Below, piece by piece: positions 1 through 6,346 of a DNA stretch of 18,042 nt (positions are counted from its first letter, which is position 1; every line of letters starts with the position of its first letter). The notes below the pieces were generated by a model, which made no database searches, had not been told where the DNA came from, and saw only the letters and a program-made list of their open reading frames with translations. Made by a program: the position numbers and the translations under genes. The stretch is from Bacillota bacterium (GTDB lineage: Bacteria > Bacillota > Clostridia > Lachnospirales > Lachnospiraceae): contig JAEWPN010000035.1 of NCBI GenBank assembly GCA_023399455.1, forward strand, positions 1 to 18,042, written 5' to 3'.

Positions 1-57
1 GCGCATTTAAATAGGGGAGTAGAATAAATTTACGCTTAAAAAGTGTACGGGTGAATT

Positions 58-1464
58 ATGGAATTATATATTACGGAACTATCGAAATATGTTATAACCT
101 TATTTATGGTATTGTATGCCTGCGAATGTTTCGCGGTATTCAGATACCGGGACGAAGAGGATAGAAGCGGTATTTACACAAGGCAGAATATTTTAATGCT
201 TTTGATACATTTTTCTTGTTTTATGGTGATTTGTTTTGAAACGGGAGAGATGAGCTATCTGTTTTTTTATGCGTTCCAGCAAATTGTTCTGTTCGCAACA
301 GTGGTGCTCTTCCATGTAATATATCCGCGGGCAAATCGATTGATTGTAAACAATATGTGTATGCTTTTGAGCATCGGCTTTGTAGTCCTTACGAGGATTT
401 CTTATGAAAAAGCCGTGAAACAATTCGTCATCGTGGCATTTTCCATCGCCATAACCATGGTGATTCCTTTTTTTGTACACAGACTTAAATTTTTAAAGAG
501 TCTGACATGGGTTTATGCACTGGTGGGAGCCGGGGCTTTGGCAATAGTGCTCATTCTGGGAACGGCGACCTATGGTTCGAAGATATCTTATTCCATTGGA
601 GGAGTGACCTTTCAGCCCTCGGAATTCGTCAAAATAATCTTCGTATTTTTTGTGGCCAGCGCACTGTATCAATCCACTTCGTTTTTCGAAGTTTTCACTA
701 CGGCTGTGGTAGCGGGAATACATGTGGTCATATTGGTCATTTCCAAAGACCTTGGCAGCGCTTTGATCTTTTTTATCGTATATATTTTTATGGTGTTTAT
801 AGCCACGAAGAATCCCCTATATCTGATTGCCGGAGCAGCGGGAGGATCCGGTGCGGCAATCATCGCCTATAGGGTGTTTGCTCATGTTCAGGTAAGGGTT
901 CAGGCATGGAGTGACCCGTGGAGTCAAATTGACTCGGCAGGATATCAGATTACCCAGTCGCTGTTTGCCATAAGCAGCGGAGGATGGTTTGGCTTGGGCC
1001 TTTTTCAGGGGACGCCGGAATCCATTCCGTTCGTAGAGGCGGACTTTATATTTTCAGCGATCGCGGAAGAGCTTGGAATCATATTTTCCATGTGCATGAT
1101 TCTCGTATGTATCAGCTGCTTCATCATGTTCATGAATATCTCCATGAAGCTGAACGATCGCTTTTATCAGCTCATAGCCTTTGGTTTAGGAGTAACCTAT
1201 ATATTTCAGGTATTCCTCACCATTGGCGGCGGCAGCAAATTCATTCCTCTTACCGGAGTGACCTTACCGCTCATCAGCTACGGGGGAAGCTCCGTCCTTA
1301 CGACACTCATCATGTTCGCCATTATCGAAGGGCTTTGTATGATTCGCAAGGACGAGGAAAAAGAAATGCTTCGGGCAGAAAAAAGGAAGTTGAAGAAGCT
1401 GAAAAATCAGAAACAAAGAGAAATAACTTACATTGAGGATTTTGATGAGAGCGATGAAGAATAA
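58..1464 (+). CDS. FtsW/RodA/SpoVE-family SEDS peptidoglycan glycosyltransferase
   Basis: Integral membrane protein of 468 residues that polymerises lipid II into glycan strands in the cytoplasmic membrane, working with a class B PBP. Seen in the sequence: many hydrophobic segments; the SEDS signature GGVTFQPSEF at 181-190; DLGSAL at 231-236; ADFIFSAIAEELG at 328-340, whose Asp329 matches the proposed catalytic Asp of FtsW/RodA; and the C-terminal signature IPLTGVTLPLISYGGSS at 396-412. A charged Lys/Glu-rich cytoplasmic tail follows 429. About 180 residues precede the QPSEF motif, more than in E. coli RodA, suggesting one or two extra N-terminal membrane helices. Length and operon partner resemble actinobacterial RodA-PbpA. 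The ATG at 58 has only a weak ribosome site (GGGTGA close to the start). The gene overlaps the PBP gene by 20 bases, so the two are very likely co-translated. Whether it serves elongation, division or sporulation cannot be told from sequence alone. Confidence 0.93.
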   Translation: MELYITELSKYVITLFMVLYACECFAVFRYRDEEDRSGIYTRQNILMLLIHFSCFMVICFETGEMSYLFFYAFQQIVLFATVVLFHVIYPRANRLIVNNMCMLLSIGFVVLTRISYEKAVKQFVIVAFSIAITMVIPFFVHRLKFLKSLTWVYALVGAGALAIVLILGTATYGSKISYSIGGVTFQPSEFVKIIFVFFVASALYQSTSFFEVFTTAVVAGIHVVILVISKDLGSALIFFIVYIFMVFIATKNPLYLIAGAAGGSGAAIIAYRVFAHVQVRVQAWSDPWSQIDSAGYQITQSLFAISSGGWFGLGLFQGTPESIPFVEADFIFSAIAEELGIIFSMCMILVCISCFIMFMNISMKLNDRFYQLIAFGLGVTYIFQVFLTIGGGSKFIPLTGVTLPLISYGGSSVLTTLIMFAIIEGLCMIRKDEEKEMLRAEKRKLKKLKNQKQREITYIEDFDESDEE

Positions 1465-2887
1465 GGCAGATAATAACAGAAAAAAAATAAATATTCAGAT
1501 TGCGATAGTGACCTTTTTATTTGTGGGTGCTTTTGTGGGAATGATGGGCTACATCTGCTTTTACTCCATAACTAATAAACAGGAGCTGATTAACAACAGC
1601 TATAACAGCAGGCAGAAAATGCTCATAGCAAAAAACATCAGGGGGACCATATATTCCAAGGATGGCGATGTGTTGGCAGAGACGGCAACAGACAGTGACG
1701 GGGAAGAGACGAGACAGTACCCTTATGCGAATCTGTTTTCCCACGCGGTGGGCTATTCCACCAACGGCAGAGCCGGTGTGGAAGCCTTAGGCAATTATTA
1801 TTTGATCAATTCCAATGCCCCTTTGTCGGACAAGGTGGCCTACGATGTATCAGGCGAAAAATATCCGGGAGACGATATATATACCACGCTGGATGTAAAC
1901 CTTCAGGAGGTGGCATATAATGCGCTCGGAGTATACAGAGGCGCAATCATTGTGACTCAGCCCTCCACGGGAAAGATTCTTGCCATGGTTTCCAAGCCTG
2001 ATTTCGATCCGAATCAAATAGATGCCATTTGGGACGATTTGGTGGCGGATGAGGATAACAGCATTCTGCTTAACCGCACGACACAAGGTTTGTATCCGCC
2101 CGGCTCAACCTTTAAGATCGTTACGGCGCTGGAATATATAAGAGAGAATCCCGATTCCTATAAAAACTATACATTTAATTGTACCGGAAGCTTCTCAGAC
2201 GGGACCGACAGAATCAATTGTTACCATGGACAAAGCCATGGAAACGAAGACTTTGCATTGTCTTTCGCAAAATCATGCAACTCCTCCTTCGCCAATATAG
2301 GGCTTAAATTAGATAAGAGCCAATTCGACGATACGTTAGAGAATTTGATGTTTAACGATGAACTTCCTCTGAAGATGAATTACAGCAAAAGCAGAATAAC
2401 GGTAAATGAAGACTCCACTAACGCAGACATGATGCAGACCGCAATCGGTCAGGGAACCACCGGCATGACGCCTATTCATCTAAATATGATTACCAGTGCC
2501 ATTGCAGATGGTGGTATAGTGATGCAGCCCTATATGATCGATCGAGTGGAGAACAGTGCAAAAACGGTAATCAAACAGTTTGCACCGTCTTCCTATCGCA
2601 GACTGATGACTGAAGAAGAATCTGATATTCTGACCGGATTGATGACTGGAGTAGTGGAGGAAGGAACTGCCAGCAGGCTAAAGGGCTTGTCCTACACCGC
2701 GGCGGGGAAGACCGGCTCCGCAGAATATAACAATGTAAAAGAAGATTCTCATGCGTGGTTTACCGGCTTCGCACCGGTGGAAGAGCCGGAGATCTGTGTA
2801 ACTATCATTATAGAAGGAGCAGGTTCCGGCGGCGATTATGCGGTTCCTATAGCAAAGAGAATATTCGACGCATATTTCGGCGCCTGA
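1445..2887 (+). CDS. Class B penicillin-binding protein (PBP2/PbpA-like transpeptidase)
   Basis: A 480-residue DD-transpeptidase that crosslinks peptidoglycan outside the membrane. Residues about 16-40 form an N-terminal membrane anchor after a short basic cytoplasmic stretch. A short pedestal of roughly 100 residues follows (including NIRGTIYSKDGDVLAET), then the transpeptidase domain with all three active-site motifs: STFK at 221-224 (nucleophile Ser221), SCN at 277-279 and KTGSAE at 422-427. The protein is short for a PBP2 (E. coli about 630), like the compact PbpA of Actinobacteria, which also pairs with a RodA. Start: the open frame extends to a TTG at 1433, but GAGGA at 1435-1439 lies 5 bases before the ATG at 1445, so that ATG is preferred; ATG 1454 is the alternative. 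It overlaps the SEDS gene by 20 bases, the classic SEDS-PBP pairing. No promoter of its own is visible. The next gene is convergent. Confidence 0.93.
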   Translation: MRAMKNKADNNRKKINIQIAIVTFLFVGAFVGMMGYICFYSITNKQELINNSYNSRQKMLIAKNIRGTIYSKDGDVLAETATDSDGEETRQYPYANLFSHAVGYSTNGRAGVEALGNYYLINSNAPLSDKVAYDVSGEKYPGDDIYTTLDVNLQEVAYNALGVYRGAIIVTQPSTGKILAMVSKPDFDPNQIDAIWDDLVADEDNSILLNRTTQGLYPPGSTFKIVTALEYIRENPDSYKNYTFNCTGSFSDGTDRINCYHGQSHGNEDFALSFAKSCNSSFANIGLKLDKSQFDDTLENLMFNDELPLKMNYSKSRITVNEDSTNADMMQTAIGQGTTGMTPIHLNMITSAIADGGIVMQPYMIDRVENSAKTVIKQFAPSSYRRLMTEEESDILTGLMTGVVEEGTASRLKGLSYTAAGKTGSAEYNNVKEDSHAWFTGFAPVEEPEICVTIIIEGAGSGGDYAVPIAKRIFDAYFGA

Positions 2888-2916
2888 GAGTCGCTTTGTA
2901 ACCGGACATAACTTGT

Positions 2917-2944
2917 TACGGTTTCGTCTGTGTACGGAGCCGTA
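2917..2944 (+). other. RNA hairpin between convergent genes
   Basis: In plus-strand RNA, TACGGTTTCG (2917-2926) can pair with CGGAGCCGTA (2935-2944) over 10 bp, including two G-U pairs, with an 8-base loop. It lies 29 bases after the PBP stop and just before the stop of the convergent HD-GYP gene. No T-run follows, so it is not a standard intrinsic terminator; it may still stabilise or end the SEDS-PBP transcript. The minus-strand version has two mismatches, so the fold is better in the plus transcript. Confidence 0.35.
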
Positions 2945-2946
2945 GC

Positions 2947-4002
2947 CTAATAAATAGCTTCTATCTGTAACTGTGGTTCCGTCGATAAATCGATGAGTCC
3001 TTCCGGCGAGCGGAGAAGCGGTCTGGATAAACACCTTTGGTTGATTAAGACGACCTCCGCCACGCGACCGTCGCTCAGACGTACGTCATTCCCCACCTGA
3101 TATGCAGCGATATGAGACAGAATCGGGCGCAATATAGCTTCTTCATAGATGATGAATCCCGCCTTTTCGAAACCGGCGATGATTTGGAACGGATGGTAGG
3201 ACTGGCGGTACATTCTGGAAGAAGTCATAGCTTCATAGGTATCGATAATCGCTATGTATTTTGCAAAACGGTCTATTTTATCACATCTGAGTCCGGAGGG
3301 ATAGCCGGAACCGTCACAGCGCTCGTGGTGCATGAGTGTAGCATTGATGATATGAGGATTCAAATCGAGATCCTTGAGCAAATCGAAACCCGCCAGGGTG
3401 TGCGTCTTTATTTGAGCGAACTCGAGGTCTGTAAGCTTTTCCGACTTCCATATCAATTCATCGGGAAGCTTTAATTTACCAATATCATAGAAAAATCCGC
3501 ATTTAATCAGGATATCAGTATCCTCCTGCGAAAGATTGAGCCATTTCGCGAATACACCGGCAATTAAAGCGGAATTCAGGCAATGAGCGTGAGTCATGTT
3601 GTCTTCGCTGGGAAGCTGATGATAAAGGTAGTCCAATAAAAGTTCGCCGCTTTGAGCATAAGGGATAATTGCACGATAAATGTCCATGAGGTGGTCGATT
3701 TGAAAGGGAATGCCCTTTGTAACGAAGTCTACCATAAGTTCTTTGTAATAAAGAAGGTATTCGCTGTAAACGGCATCGAATTTCTTGAAACCTTCGCTCA
3801 ATCGCACCTTTTCAAAACGTGTAGTTGCGTAATCGATAGCTTCTTTCACGACGACGCTCATCACGCAGTGGCGGACGATCTTCTTGATATGGTTGTCCTC
3901 AATAATCGTACCGGCAGGCACAAGAAGCTCATTTTTGTAATTAAAAACATCTTCACCGATTTCCATTCCGGATTTTAGGGCAATGCTGGCAATATTAATC
4001 AT
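2947..4002 (-). CDS. HD-GYP domain protein with degenerate HD dyad (possible cyclic-di-GMP phosphodiesterase or sensor)
   Basis: A 351-residue cytoplasmic protein without membrane segments. The N-terminal part (about 7-55) has the GMEIGEDVFN...LLVPAGTII pattern common ahead of HD-GYP domains. The HD-GYP domain spans about 136-285: His140, then the dyad position as FFYDIGK (Tyr172-Asp173 instead of His-Asp), His201, HHERCDGSGYP at 225-235, and DTYEAMTSSRMYR at 254-266. The C-terminal 50 residues match the usual tail (VGNDVRLSDGRVAEVV). Family members hydrolyse cyclic di-GMP with a two- or three-metal centre; here one His ligand is replaced by Tyr while the rest are kept, so activity is uncertain. 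Start: AGGAGGG (4011-4017, minus strand) lies 8 bases before the ATG at 4000-4002, preferred over an in-frame ATG 10 codons upstream that would overlap this site. It is transcribed alone, from a promoter now separated from the gene by a MITE-like insertion. Confidence 0.85.
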   Translation of the reverse strand: MINIASIALKSGMEIGEDVFNYKNELLVPAGTIIEDNHIKKIVRHCVMSVVVKEAIDYATTRFEKVRLSEGFKKFDAVYSEYLLYYKELMVDFVTKGIPFQIDHLMDIYRAIIPYAQSGELLLDYLYHQLPSEDNMTHAHCLNSALIAGVFAKWLNLSQEDTDILIKCGFFYDIGKLKLPDELIWKSEKLTDLEFAQIKTHTLAGFDLLKDLDLNPHIINATLMHHERCDGSGYPSGLRCDKIDRFAKYIAIIDTYEAMTSSRMYRQSYHPFQIIAGFEKAGFIIYEEAILRPILSHIAAYQVGNDVRLSDGRVAEVVLINQRCLSRPLLRSPEGLIDLSTEPQLQIEAIY

Positions 4003-4037
4003 AGGCGGATCCCTCCTGTTGGTGGGTAACATGTTTT

Positions 4038-4202
4038 CTTGTAATGTTACTGTTCACTCCGTTCACAGCAACACATGATGTTCTGCAATGCAAACTTTTG
4101 CATTTGAATTCGCTTCGCGAAGCAGAAATCATCTCCTGAATCACGTTCTTACGCAGCTTAACAGCAAGTGTTAAGCTGTTGTGTGAACAGTAACCTTGTA
4201 AT
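4038..4202. mobile_element. MITE-like element (149 bp) with 12-bp terminal inverted repeats and 8-bp target duplication
   Basis: GTTACTGTTCAC at 4046-4057 is perfectly inverted as GTGAACAGTAAC at 4183-4194. The 149-bp segment is flanked on both sides by the same 8-mer CTTGTAAT (4038-4045 and 4195-4202), as left by transposition. Inside are three further perfect hairpins: AATGCAAA/TTTGCATT (4087-4104, 2-base loop), GCTTCGCGAAGC (4112-4123), and CAGCTTAACA/TGTTAAGCTG (4154-4178, 5-base loop). No open frame of note lies inside, so it would need a transposase supplied in trans. 8-bp duplications occur for example in the IS66, ISL3 and IS256 families, but these ends do not obviously match any of them. 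It lies in the 5' untranslated region of the HD-GYP gene. Confidence 0.8.
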
Positions 4203-4205
4203 TTC

Positions 4206-4233
4206 AGTATAATTTATGGCTAAAGAATGTCAA
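4206..4233 (-). promoter_or_regulatory. Sigma-A-type promoter of the HD-GYP gene
   Basis: Read on the minus strand: TTGACA (perfect -35, 4228-4233), a 16-base spacer, then TATACT (-10, 4206-4211). The predicted start of transcription near 4199 falls inside the right copy of the 8-bp target duplication, so the mobile element begins about five bases into the transcript. Without the insertion the leader would be about 40 bases; it is now about 197. Confidence 0.75.
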
Positions 4234-4252
4234 TGTTTTTTTGTGTGAAGTA

Positions 4253-4261
4253 TGCTATAAT
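4253..4261 (+). promoter_or_regulatory. Extended -10 promoter for the 4329-6916 gene run
   Basis: TGCTATAAT: a perfect TATAAT at 4256-4261 preceded by the TG of an extended -10. The -35 region about 17 bases upstream (around 4233-4238, ATGTTT) is poor, as often seen with extended -10 promoters. It fires divergently from the HD-GYP promoter and its predicted start near 4268 falls inside the adjacent palindrome. Confidence 0.6.
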
Positions 4262-4262
4262 A

Positions 4263-4291
4263 TTACTATTCAGCCTGCAGCTGAATAGTAA
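4263..4291. repeat. 29-bp palindrome (12-bp perfect arms, 5-base loop) at the transcription start
   Basis: TTACTATTCAGC (4263-4274) and GCTGAATAGTAA (4280-4291) are perfect inverted repeats around CTGCA. It begins 2 bases after the TATAAT of the plus-strand promoter. It could be an operator, a 5' leader hairpin, or a small dispersed palindromic repeat. Its arm resembles the end of the neighbouring MITE-like element (GTTACTGTTCAC versus ATTACTATTCAG, 9 of 12 matches), which hints at a related repeat family. Confidence 0.7.
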
Positions 4292-4328
4292 CGATGGTAT
4301 GCAAAAAAGAGGACGGATAGGTGTATGA

Positions 4329-4631
4329 ATGAAATTTTATAAAAATCTCTACGTAGGTGATACTATAAAAAATCCGAATAAAGTGAAGTGGAAGCTGCGC
4401 CTTGGTTCCGTACAGCCGACGATATATGTGATTGTCCTTTCGAAAGGAAGAGACCAGTTGGAGATATATCACAGCGGTTTTTTGCGTCAGAAATATTACA
4501 GAAAGCATCCTCCTTATATTATAGGCATCAGTAGCGGCTATGAGGAAGCCGTGGACATCGTGGTGAAAATTATTCAGGAGGCGCTGCAGGCCAGCGGAAG
4601 CCCTGATATTAAAAAGTTCTTATTTCCTTAG
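4329..4631 (+). CDS. Conserved-type protein of unknown function, 100 aa
   Basis: A small soluble basic protein with no membrane segment or signal peptide. It is rich in Lys, Arg and Tyr, with a stretch KYYRKHPPYIIGI in the middle (about 55-67) and a helical C-terminal part (EEAVDIVVKIIQEALQ). I do not recognise a domain; as far as I recall, similar short proteins occur next to the DUF2953-GerW pair in Lachnospiraceae, but no function is known to me. The start ATG at 4329 has AGGTG (4319-4323) 5 bases upstream. It is the first gene after the extended -10 promoter and lies 21 bases before the DUF2953 gene, so it is probably in the same operon. The overlapping ATG at 4325 opens only a six-codon frame and is not the start. 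Confidence 0.8.
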   Translation: MKFYKNLYVGDTIKNPNKVKWKLRLGSVQPTIYVIVLSKGRDQLEIYHSGFLRQKYYRKHPPYIIGISSGYEEAVDIVVKIIQEALQASGSPDIKKFLFP

Positions 4632-4652
4632 AAACGTGATTGCGAGGTATAT

Positions 4653-5687
4653 ATGCTGCATATCGTATTACTGATACTGAAAATAATAGGAGTGACTCTG
4701 GCAATCCTCTTGGGCGTCTTGCTTCTAATGATCTGTCTGGCGTTGTTTGTTCCGGTCAGATACCGTATTCAAGCAGACGGAAAGCTGGGAGAGGACGAGC
4801 CTCTTCGTGTGAGGATCAAAGTAACGTGGCTGTTTCACATCCTAAACGCTCTTATGACCTACTCAAAGGCGGTGAGAGTTAGGGTACGGATATTCTTTTT
4901 CGCTCTTTTCGATTCCTCCAGACCGAAGAAAGAGAAGAAAGAAAAAATTGAAAAGAAGCCTAAAGCAAAGAAAGAAAAGCAGAAAGTGCAGGCAGAACCC
5001 CAAGCGGTTACGGAAGAAGTGCCGCCCGGTCCTTCGGCGGAGAAGAAAATGCCGGAGGAAGCTGCTGGAAATAATACGATTGAAAATGATTCTGTGATAA
5101 AAGATACAATATTCGAAGATAAGGATAAAACAGATGCCAGCATCGGGGACAATGTAGAAAGCGGAGAAGAGAGCGGGCTCTTAAAAAAACTGAGAGCATT
5201 TTATTTTAAGGTAATAGCTTTTTTTCGAAAATTAATAGATTTCTTTCAGAAATTTTTGGAAATAATAAGAAATATTGAGTACACAATAACAGTTATATGT
5301 GATAAAATAAAAAAGATTATTAAGAACATAGGATATTATACGGAGCTGTTGCAGGGAGAAGTTTTTAAGGAAGCTTTTGGCATTTCGAAAAAACAACTTT
5401 TTCGTATTATCAGAAACGTCCGGCCGAGGAAGTGCGACGTCCACCTGACGGTAGGCACCGGTGATCCGGCAAGTACGGGACAGATACTCGCTATTTACGG
5501 AATGTTATATCCCTTCATCGGGAATAATGTTATTGTACAGGCGGATTTTGAAAATATGATACTGGAAGGCAGCTTGGATATAAGGGGCAGGGTTACCGCT
5601 TTCACGCTTCTTATCGCAGCCTTTCGGCTGTATCGGGATAAGAATATCAGGCAATTGCTGAAGTTATTAAAAAGGGAGGACTCTTAA
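4653..5687 (+). CDS. DUF2953 family membrane protein (YtfI-like)
   Basis: A 344-residue protein of unknown biochemical role. Residues about 3-34 form a long hydrophobic membrane segment. A short conserved-looking part (VPVRYRIQADGKLGEDEPLRVRIKVTWLF, 33-61, written here only as landmarks) precedes a low-complexity Lys/Glu/Pro/Ala linker at about 90-180. After it comes an amphipathic region with hydrophobic stretches (181-225) and the DUF2953 core at about 262-340, beginning VHLTVGTGDPASTGQ and including the inferred beta-rich stretch NNVIVQADFENMILEGSLDI. In Bacillus subtilis the DUF2953 protein YtfI is encoded next to YtfJ (GerW), the same arrangement as here, suggesting a sporulation-related job. 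Start: GAGG at 4644-4647 lies 5 bases before ATG 4653. The stop codon directly abuts the ATG of the GerW gene, so the two are translationally coupled. Confidence 0.85.
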   Translation: MLHIVLLILKIIGVTLAILLGVLLLMICLALFVPVRYRIQADGKLGEDEPLRVRIKVTWLFHILNALMTYSKAVRVRVRIFFFALFDSSRPKKEKKEKIEKKPKAKKEKQKVQAEPQAVTEEVPPGPSAEKKMPEEAAGNNTIENDSVIKDTIFEDKDKTDASIGDNVESGEESGLLKKLRAFYFKVIAFFRKLIDFFQKFLEIIRNIEYTITVICDKIKKIIKNIGYYTELLQGEVFKEAFGISKKQLFRIIRNVRPRKCDVHLTVGTGDPASTGQILAIYGMLYPFIGNNVIVQADFENMILEGSLDIRGRVTAFTLLIAAFRLYRDKNIRQLLKLLKREDS

Positions 5688-6086
5688 ATGGCAGATAATA
5701 ATTTTTCCGGAGTAATAGAATCTTTGATGAAGGGCATTGATTCCGTGCTTTCGACGAAGACAGTAGTGGGAGAGGCAACGCAGGTTGGAGATACCATCAT
5801 CCTTCCCCTTGTAGACGTCACCTTCGGTGTAGGGGCAGGAGCCAGCTCCAAGGATAATAAAAACGGAGGAGCAGGAGGCTTTACCGGTAAGATGACGCCC
5901 AGCGCGGTATTAGTTATCAAGAATGGTACCACCAAGCTGGTCAATATAAAGAATCAGGATACGGTTACGAAGATTCTTGACATGATACCCGATATCGTGG
6001 ATAAGTTCACTTCTTCTTCCGATAAGGAAGAGATGATTGCAGACGATACTGCGGTAGATATTGCGTTTCCCGAGGGAACGGAGTAA
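5688..6086 (+). CDS. ytfJ: GerW family sporulation protein (YtfJ)
   Basis: A 132-residue protein of the GerW/YtfJ family. In Bacillus the family member is a forespore-made spore protein that affects germination, apparently through the cortex-lytic enzyme SleB; that role is from family knowledge. In the sequence: an N-terminal helix (VIESLMKGIDSVLS), a conserved core VVGEATQVGDTIILPLVDVTFGVGAG at 26-51, a glycine-rich turn (GGAGGFTGKMTPSAVLVI, 60-77) and a strand reading KLVNIKNQ. Length fits the family. The start ATG directly follows the TAA of the DUF2953 gene, with GGGAGGA about 10 bases upstream inside that gene. Presence of this gene suggests a spore former, or a lineage that recently was one; many non-sporulating Lachnospiraceae keep sporulation genes. 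Confidence 0.9.
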   Translation: MADNNFSGVIESLMKGIDSVLSTKTVVGEATQVGDTIILPLVDVTFGVGAGASSKDNKNGGAGGFTGKMTPSAVLVIKNGTTKLVNIKNQDTVTKILDMIPDIVDKFTSSSDKEEMIADDTAVDIAFPEGTE

Positions 6087-6147
6087 TGGTATCTATTATG
6101 GGGAAATTGCATAAGATATAGTAAAAGGCATAAGCGGAGATGGTTGC

Positions 6148-6288
6148 ATGAAAAAGATGATTGGTTTTATCGCTTTTTGGATTGCGGTAGGCATGTTACT
6201 TATGCTTTTTTTTACCAGCAGGTTTCTCGGTTTGATTATTTGCGCACTGCTTTTGTTAGTTGGTTATAATTTTTATTATTGCGACTAA
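6148..6288 (+). CDS. Small two-helix membrane protein, 46 aa
   Basis: A short frame of 46 residues starting MKKMIGFIAFWIAVGMLL. It has two hydrophobic segments (about 4-22 and 27-41) separated by the turn TSRF, so it is predicted to be a membrane hairpin with little outside the bilayer. GGAG at 6136-6139 lies 8 bases before the ATG, a proper ribosome site, which is the main evidence that it is expressed. It lies 61 bases after GerW and 58 bases before the J-domain gene, in the same orientation, so it is likely part of this operon. I recall similar 45-50-residue proteins at this place in related Clostridia, but no function. Confidence 0.7.
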   Translation: MKKMIGFIAFWIAVGMLLMLFFTSRFLGLIICALLLLVGYNFYYCD

Positions 6289-6346
6289 CAGGAAAAGGTG
6301 TAGTTATTAGTATGGCTTTATAAAGCGGCAGGATGAGGGTAGCAGG

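Noticed and set aside
1..57. Possible tail of an upstream gene
   Set aside because: All three plus frames hit stops within the first 27 bases; the coding remnant is too short to assign to a protein or even to a frame.
2898..2923. GTAAC/GTTAC and AACCG/CGGTT inverted repeats after the PBP gene
   Set aside because: Arms of 5 bp with large loops and no T-run; the overlapping 10-bp hairpin at 2917-2944 is the better structure.
3112..3978. Plus-strand open frames of 108 and 120 codons inside the HD-GYP gene
   Set aside because: They lie antisense to a protein with clear domain motifs, have no ribosome site and no recognisable sequence; treated as shadows.
4154..4180. Hairpin CAGCTTAACA/TGTTAAGCTG as an intrinsic terminator
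   Set aside because: No T-run follows on either strand and it lies inside the MITE-like element, so it is counted as element structure.
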